Shown here in pieces: positions 59,870-64,000 of a stretch of DNA of 64,000 nt. This DNA is from Rugosimonospora acidiphila (GTDB lineage: Bacteria > Actinomycetota > Actinomycetes > Mycobacteriales > Micromonosporaceae): assembly GCF_039543385.1 (NCBI RefSeq), contig NZ_BAABJQ010000005.1, positions 124,001 through 188,000 of the forward strand, in the 5' to 3' direction. How positions within the stretch are numbered: position 1 is the stretch's first letter; each line of letters starts with the position of its first letter. The notes under the pieces were generated by a model. That model was not told the DNA's origin, did no database searches, and saw nothing but the letters and a program-made list of their open reading frames with translations. Both the position numbers and the translations under genes were made by a program.

Positions 59870-61651
59870 CTACGTGCCGGCCACCTTGACGGTGGTGGTG
59901 ACCGTGGCCTCGTCGATGTCGGTGGTGCGCAGGGTGAAGCTGAAGGTCCAGTCGCCCGCCACGGGCAGCGTGACCTGGCCGATCTCGTGCGAGTCGGTGA
60001 CCGGGGTGAGCACGGCCGCGATCGGCTCGATGCCCTGCGCCGGCAGCCCCGCGCTCACCTTCCACTCGACCACCTTCAGCGGGGCGCCCTGCGGGGTGTA
60101 CGCGTACAGGTGCAGCTCGTTCGGGCCGGTCTGCGCGGGCTCGACGTCGAGCTGCAGCTGGTAGAGGGACGAGGTCAGGGTGGTGGAGTAGACGCCGTTC
60201 TGGCCGGTGGAGCCCGACACCGCCAGCTGGGTGCGGGCGGGCGTCGTCTGGACCAGTACCGAGGCGACGCCGATGATCACGACGGCGCCGACCACCTCGG
60301 TCAGCACCGTACGGCGCAGCCGCCGGCCCACGGTCGGGTCCGGTGCCCCGTCGGCATCCCGCGGTCCGCGGCGCACCAGCTGCCTGGAGAACACGGCGAC
60401 CACCAGCACCGCCACCAGCAGCCCGGCCTTGACCAGGACCAACTTGCCGTACGTGGTGTGCAGCAGCGCGTCGAGCGAGCCGATCTGCACCAGCGCCTGG
60501 GCGGTACCGGCGAGCACCAGCGCGGCCACCGAGGCCGCCGCCCAGTCCGACCACACCGGCAGCACCACGCTCAGCTCGTCGGTGTCGGCCTGGCGCAGCA
60601 CGAACGCGGTCAGCACGACCAGTCCACCGATCCAGATGGACACGCCGCCCAGGTGCACGGCGTCGGCGATCACCGTCAGCGCGGGGGCGACGGAGGTGCC
60701 CGGGTGGCCGGACACCCCGAACGTGGTCACCCCGGCGGCGCCGAGTACGGCCAGGCTCCAGCGCTGCCACGTGGCTCCGCCGCCGGCCAGCACCGGCCGC
60801 AGCAGCACGGCGGCGACCGCGATGACGGCGAGCCGGACCAGGTGAGCCACCCCGTACCGGTCGACCAGCTCGGTGCCCAGGTCGCTACCCGAGATGCCGA
60901 AGATGCCGGAGCCGACCGAGTACGGCACCTCCAGGTACAGCTCCAGGAGGGTGCCCAGGGCCAGGACGCCGAGGCCGGCGTACGCGAGCCGGGTGGTCCG
61001 GCGCCGCTCGAGCCGGCGCGGCCACAGCATCATCAGCATGACCGCCGGCCCGATGGCCAGGATGAGGCCGGCGTACCCGAGGAAGTCCGCGACCGACACG
61101 CCAGCGGTCACCACGGCGTTGGTCTGGCCGCCGCTGCTCACGTCGGCGGTGGCGGTGTTCTTCGACGGGGCGCCCAGCGAGTAGGTGAACGCGGCGCCGA
61201 CGGGGTGCCCGTCGGCGGAGATCACCCGGTACCCCACCACGTACGTGCCCCGCTGGGTGTCACCGCGCAGCGGGACGTGCATGTCGTCCCCGCTGATCGT
61301 CGGGTTGCCCCGGTCGACCCGCTTGCCGTCCGGCCCGATCACCTTGATCTTTTCCCGGACCGGGGTCACCGCCTCGGAGAACGTGATCACGATCTCCCTG
61401 GGCGGCTGCTGGACCACCGAGCCCTGCGTCGGCGAGGTGCGGACCAGCGCGGCGTGCGCGCTGGCCGGGCCGGCCGGCAGCGCGAAGAACCCGGCCACCC
61501 CGAGCAGCGCGCCGGCGAGCGCGACCAGCATTCGGCGAGAGATCCGGCGGGAGATCCGGCGGTCCACCCGGCCCTGGATGCGGTCGGAGACTCGGTGGGT
61601 CGACTGGCCGGGTCGGCGGCGCGGTCGGCTACGGAATCGGCGGGGGGTCAT
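59870..61651 (-). CDS. CopC-CopD-YtkA fusion, copper import/resistance
   Basis: 593-residue fusion. After a long basic N-terminus and signal helix (to about residue 63, ASAHAALV), mature CopC begins with His, a copper ligand (HAALVRTSPTQGSVV; DGHPVGAAFTY near 150). CopD follows (about 185-455) with roughly eight transmembrane helices, including VIADAVHLGGVSIWIGGL. A C-terminal YtkA-like beta domain (about 475-590, AGDWTFSFTLRT) completes it. Expected to handle copper across the membrane. ATG 61651 has a weak ribosome site; an internal ATG before LVALAGALLG could be the functional start. Confidence 0.9.
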   Translation of the reverse strand: MTPRRFRSRPRRRPGQSTHRVSDRIQGRVDRRISRRISRRMLVALAGALLGVAGFFALPAGPASAHAALVRTSPTQGSVVQQPPREIVITFSEAVTPVREKIKVIGPDGKRVDRGNPTISGDDMHVPLRGDTQRGTYVVGYRVISADGHPVGAAFTYSLGAPSKNTATADVSSGGQTNAVVTAGVSVADFLGYAGLILAIGPAVMLMMLWPRRLERRRTTRLAYAGLGVLALGTLLELYLEVPYSVGSGIFGISGSDLGTELVDRYGVAHLVRLAVIAVAAVLLRPVLAGGGATWQRWSLAVLGAAGVTTFGVSGHPGTSVAPALTVIADAVHLGGVSIWIGGLVVLTAFVLRQADTDELSVVLPVWSDWAAASVAALVLAGTAQALVQIGSLDALLHTTYGKLVLVKAGLLVAVLVVAVFSRQLVRRGPRDADGAPDPTVGRRLRRTVLTEVVGAVVIIGVASVLVQTTPARTQLAVSGSTGQNGVYSTTLTSSLYQLQLDVEPAQTGPNELHLYAYTPQGAPLKVVEWKVSAGLPAQGIEPIAAVLTPVTDSHEIGQVTLPVAGDWTFSFTLRTTDIDEATVTTTVKVAGT

Positions 61652-61890
61652 GCCGGATATGGTGCCGGTTGGTTGACGCGACCGGTAGGGCCCGCCCCTG
61701 GCATGCCGGCACGCCACGCGAGGGCGCCGCCCGTCGAACAGCTCACTCCTGGGTAGTCGTTTGGGGCGATCGGAAAGTTCCCGCCCATTTGCCAGTACGC
61801 TGAGTTAGCGCCATCGCCACTCGGTGTGAGCACGCGACCGACTCCTCCACCCCCGCACCGACGCCTTCCCGTGCAGTGGAGGAACCAGAG

Positions 61891-62637
61891 TTGAGTTCAC
61901 GGACCAACGACAATTCCGAGTTGAACACCTCGCCAGCCGACCTGGTCAGCGAGGAGGAGCTGCCGGGGCAGCGCGAACGCGAGCGCCGTCGCGCCCGGCG
62001 GGCCGTGGCCATCCTCGCGGCGGTCGCCCTGGTGCTCGCCGGGGTGGCCGGTTGGCGAGCGTACGAGCACAACAAGTCCCAGCCGTTTCCGGTACCGGTG
62101 CGCGCGACCGGGGACGGCAACGGCATCGTGATCTCCTCCGGGAAGATCAAGGTCGACGTGTACGTCGACTTCAACTGCCGGCACTGCAAGGACTTCGAGT
62201 CCTCGACCAGCGGCGCGATCGACCAGCTGCTCGCGTCCAGGACCATCGCCCTGACGTACCACCCGATCGCCATCCTGGACCAGTCCTCGAACCCGCCCGG
62301 GTACTCGACCCAGGCCGCGGCCGCCTCCGCCTGCGCGGCGGACGGCGGCAAGTTCCTCGACTTCGTCAAGGCGCTGTTCGCGCTCCAGCCGGCGGAGAAC
62401 GCCCCGGGCCTGACGGACGACCAGTTGGTCCAGATCGGCGCCTGGGTCGGGCTGATCGATCCGGAGTTCGCCCACTGCGTCCGGCACGGCGATTACCGGC
62501 GATGGGTCGGACACAGCACGGATGTGGCAACGGACAAGGGCGTGAGCGGCACGCCGACCCTGCTGGTGGCCGGCCGGACCGTGCCCAACGCGGGGGCGGA
62601 CACGCTGCTGGAGGCCGTGGACGCGGCGAAGAGATAG
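61891..62637 (+). CDS. Membrane-anchored DsbA-like thiol-disulfide protein
   Basis: 248-residue protein: Glu/Arg-rich cytoplasmic N-terminus, one transmembrane helix (about 40-60, AVAILAAVALVLAGVAGW), then a thioredoxin-fold DsbA-like domain with VDVYVDFNCRHCKDFES (CRHC active site near 107) and the cis-Pro loop GVSGTPTLLVAG. It probably oxidises or reduces exported proteins. TTG 61891 is chosen because GGAGGA lies 8 nt upstream; GTG 61876 would overlap that site. Confidence 0.9.
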   Translation: MSSRTNDNSELNTSPADLVSEEELPGQRERERRRARRAVAILAAVALVLAGVAGWRAYEHNKSQPFPVPVRATGDGNGIVISSGKIKVDVYVDFNCRHCKDFESSTSGAIDQLLASRTIALTYHPIAILDQSSNPPGYSTQAAAASACAADGGKFLDFVKALFALQPAENAPGLTDDQLVQIGAWVGLIDPEFAHCVRHGDYRRWVGHSTDVATDKGVSGTPTLLVAGRTVPNAGADTLLEAVDAAKR

Positions 62638-62675
62638 GCGGTACGCGGCGAGGGGTCGCCGACCGCCGCACGGGC

Positions 62676-62681
62676 TAGTCT
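62676..62681 (+). promoter_or_regulatory. -10 element of bcp, leaderless arrangement
   Basis: TAGTCT ends 7 nt before the bcp ATG, so transcription should begin at or next to the start codon. No ribosome site precedes the ATG, consistent with a leaderless mRNA. Confidence 0.6.
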
Positions 62682-62688
62682 GGGCCTC

Positions 62689-63165
62689 ATGACCGAGCCC
62701 GTACGACTCCAGCCCGGCGACGCCGCCCCGGAATTCAGCCTGCTGACCGATTCCGGAGAGAAGCTCACGCTCTCCTCGCTGCGTGGCCGCAAGGTGGTGC
62801 TGTACGCGTACCCGGCCGCGATGACCCCGGGCTGCACCAAGCAGGCGTGCGACTTCCGGGACAACATCGCCTCCCTGCGGTCGGCCGGCTACGAGGTCAT
62901 CGGCATCTCCCCGGACTCGCCGACCAGGCTCGCCAAGTTCCGGGAGCGCGACCAGCTGACCTTCCCCCTGGTGTCGGACGAGGACCGCGGCGTACTCACC
63001 TCGTACGGCGCCTACGGCGAGAAGCAGCTCTACGGCAAGACGGTCACCGGCGTGATCCGGTCCACCTTCGTGATCGATGAGCAGGGCCGGATCGAGCGGG
63101 CCATGTACAACGTGAAGGCCACCGGGCACGTCGCCAAGCTGCGCCGCGAGCTGGGACTGGACTGA
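62689..63165 (+). CDS. bcp: Thioredoxin-dependent peroxiredoxin Bcp
   Basis: 158-residue PrxQ/Bcp peroxiredoxin that reduces hydrogen peroxide and organic peroxides using thioredoxin. PGDAAPEFSLLTDSGEKLTL opens the domain; the peroxidatic Cys is in AAMTPGCTKQACDFRDN near 45 and the resolving Cys is five residues later, the atypical 2-Cys arrangement. ISPDSPTRLAKFRE and STFVIDEQGRIE complete the family pattern. It follows the DsbA-like gene by about 50 nt but has its own leaderless promoter. Confidence 0.95.
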   Translation: MTEPVRLQPGDAAPEFSLLTDSGEKLTLSSLRGRKVVLYAYPAAMTPGCTKQACDFRDNIASLRSAGYEVIGISPDSPTRLAKFRERDQLTFPLVSDEDRGVLTSYGAYGEKQLYGKTVTGVIRSTFVIDEQGRIERAMYNVKATGHVAKLRRELGLD

Positions 63166-63384
63166 CGGCTCGGCCCCGGCCCCGGCCCCGGCTGTCCGAC
63201 TCGGACAGTCCACCTCGCATGACCCGATCCCGCCGCCGATCGGGATGCGCCGCCCGGGCGCCGCGTGGCGACACGCCGGCCGGCCCGTCGCAGGTGGCGG
63301 CGGGTGGCCGGGATTATTCGGGCAAAGCACCCCGGAAGATGGCGATCACGCCCCGCCGGGCCGTGTTTCCGAGGTAACCGTAGA

Positions 63385-63413
63385 GGTCACGAGGCTCGGT
63401 TAGCAGGTACTAT
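63385..63413 (+). promoter_or_regulatory. Promoter of tRNA-Leu-like gene
   Basis: TACTAT (63408-63413) is a good -10, ten nt before the tRNA 5' end; the -35 region (GGTCAC, 63385-63390, 17 nt spacing) is weak. Confidence 0.45.
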
Positions 63414-63423
63414 CCGGAGACTC

Positions 63424-63496
63424 GGGGCCGTAGCCCAATGGCAGAGGCACGCGGTTTAGGTCCGCGCCAGTGTGAGTTCGACTCTCACCGGCCCCA
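63424..63496 (+). tRNA. tRNA with Leu(TAG) anticodon but short (class I) variable loop
   Basis: 73-nt cloverleaf: acceptor GGGGCCG/CGGCCCC, anticodon stem CGCGG/CCGCG around loop TTTAGGT (anticodon TAG, reads CUA), variable region of only 5 nt (CCAGT), T arm GTGAG/CTCAC, discriminator A73. Bacterial tRNA-Leu is normally class II with a long variable arm, so either identity or use is atypical. Folding is otherwise perfect and a promoter lies upstream. Confidence 0.9.
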
Positions 63497-63581
63497 CCGC
63501 CCAGCCCCGGCGCTCGCCGGCTCGGTCGGGCTCGCCGGCCCGGTCGGGGACGCCGGCCGGCATCCCTAACCGGCCCGTGGA

Positions 63582-64000
63582 TCAGTTCGTGCTCCCGGTC
63601 CAGGCGAAGTAGGCCCCGTCGGTCGCCTTGCTCCTCGTGGCGTAGACGGCGCTGGCATCGTGTGGGTCGGTCCTCAGATGGGTTCCGAGGTCCGAACGGA
63701 GATCGTGGGAGTAGGAGTAGTACTCGCCGTCGGAGAACAGGCCACACGAGGAGGTCCAGACGGTGTTGGTGGCGGACTTGTTGTCGGTGTCCAGGCAGAG
63801 GCCGGTCGCCTTGCTCCTCAGCTCCTCATCGCCCTTCACGCCGTTGACCCAGTCCCATTCCTGGCTGGCCCCGTAGGTGCAGGTGGCGACGTAGGCCTTT
63901 CCGGTCCTGCCGTTGCTGACGCCCGCCGTCAGGCACTTGCCGGTGAAGGTGTTCCGGAACGACCAATAGATGGGCGCCGCGCTCGCGGGGGCCGCGGGCA
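63582..64000 (-). CDS. Secreted beta-trefoil/ricin-lectin-like protein, 5' end cut
   Basis: 139 C-terminal residues are visible; the start lies beyond the right edge. The first visible residues (AAPASA before APIYWS) look like the end of a signal peptide, so the mature protein is short (about 130 residues). FRNTFTGKCLTAGV, ATCTYGASQEWDWV, TGLCLDTDNKSATNTVWTSS and the paired Cys recall beta-trefoil lectin repeats (QxW-like), though the fit is imperfect. Probably a secreted carbohydrate-binding or small unknown protein. Confidence 0.65.
   Translation of the reverse strand, partial: PAAPASAAPIYWSFRNTFTGKCLTAGVSNGRTGKAYVATCTYGASQEWDWVNGVKGDEELRSKATGLCLDTDNKSATNTVWTSSCGLFSDGEYYSYSHDLRSDLGTHLRTDPHDASAVYATRSKATDGAYFAWTGSTN

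Noticed and set aside
63192..63208. Palindrome CTGTCCGA-C-TCGGACAG after bcp as terminator
   Set aside because: Perfect symmetry but no T tract and almost no loop; function undetermined.

Overview
The window is a strongly GC-rich chromosomal segment of an actinobacterium. The evidence is the GC-biased third codon positions, frequent GTG/TTG starts, TANNNT promoters close to start codons, an F420-type oxidoreductase, a MmyB-type regulator, orn beside tRNA-His, paired DUF3140/DUF2945 genes and lipoprotein L,D-transpeptidases. A Micromonosporaceae-like organism fits best, but I cannot fix the genus from sequence alone. I see no insertion sequence, prophage, CRISPR array or rRNA operon. About 55 protein genes and three tRNAs are supported.

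Left part (1-15.9 kb), mixed housekeeping and accessory genes: a truncated secreted GH18 chitinase; a lactonase-type propeller; a 1,502-residue SF1 helicase with a C-terminal Vsr/DUF559-like nuclease (a one-gene antiphage candidate); a DUF72 protein; small conserved proteins; a CDF metal transporter; a 48-residue membrane protein behind a six-copy 16-bp repeat array; serA with a possible leader peptide; a MmyB-type regulator; and an oxidoreductase/DHA2 exporter pair.

Middle part (16.2-42 kb): a large Wzx/Wzy-type exopolysaccharide locus. It holds an undecaprenyl-phosphate sugar transferase, a WecG/TagA/CpsF transferase, four further glycosyltransferases, a flippase, an O-antigen ligase/polymerase-like membrane protein and a Wzz-like chain-length protein without a kinase. 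It also has two DegT aminotransferases, two left-handed beta-helix acyltransferases, an SDR and a Gfo/Idh dehydrogenase. Together these look like two UDP-diaminosugar modules (Wlb-like and Pgl-like). Embedded in the locus are two large secreted proteins of unknown role (a TIM-barrel-like protein, and a 1,258-residue protein with a DMF-amidase-like domain and three DUF4082 domains), and an MFS transporter overlapping a membrane-anchored propeller. Many genes overlap by ATGA or TGATG, so translational coupling is pervasive.

Right part (42.4-64 kb): an ECF42-type sigma factor with its YciI/DGPF partner and a recognisable candidate ECF42 promoter; a VOC protein; larB; a NUDIX hydrolase; a tightly coupled operon of a TPP-dependent oxidase, a fused FAD/Fe-S 2-hydroxyacid dehydrogenase and an enolase-superfamily enzyme; tRNA-Lys; two tandem L,D-transpeptidase lipoproteins; tRNA-His; orn; a GT87 mannosyltransferase-like protein; a CopC-CopD-YtkA fusion; a membrane DsbA-like protein; bcp; a class I tRNA with a Leu(UAG) anticodon; and a truncated secreted beta-trefoil-like protein.

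A recurring theme is short tandem repeats (15, 16, 30, 33 and 48 bp) at gene ends and in 5' regions.
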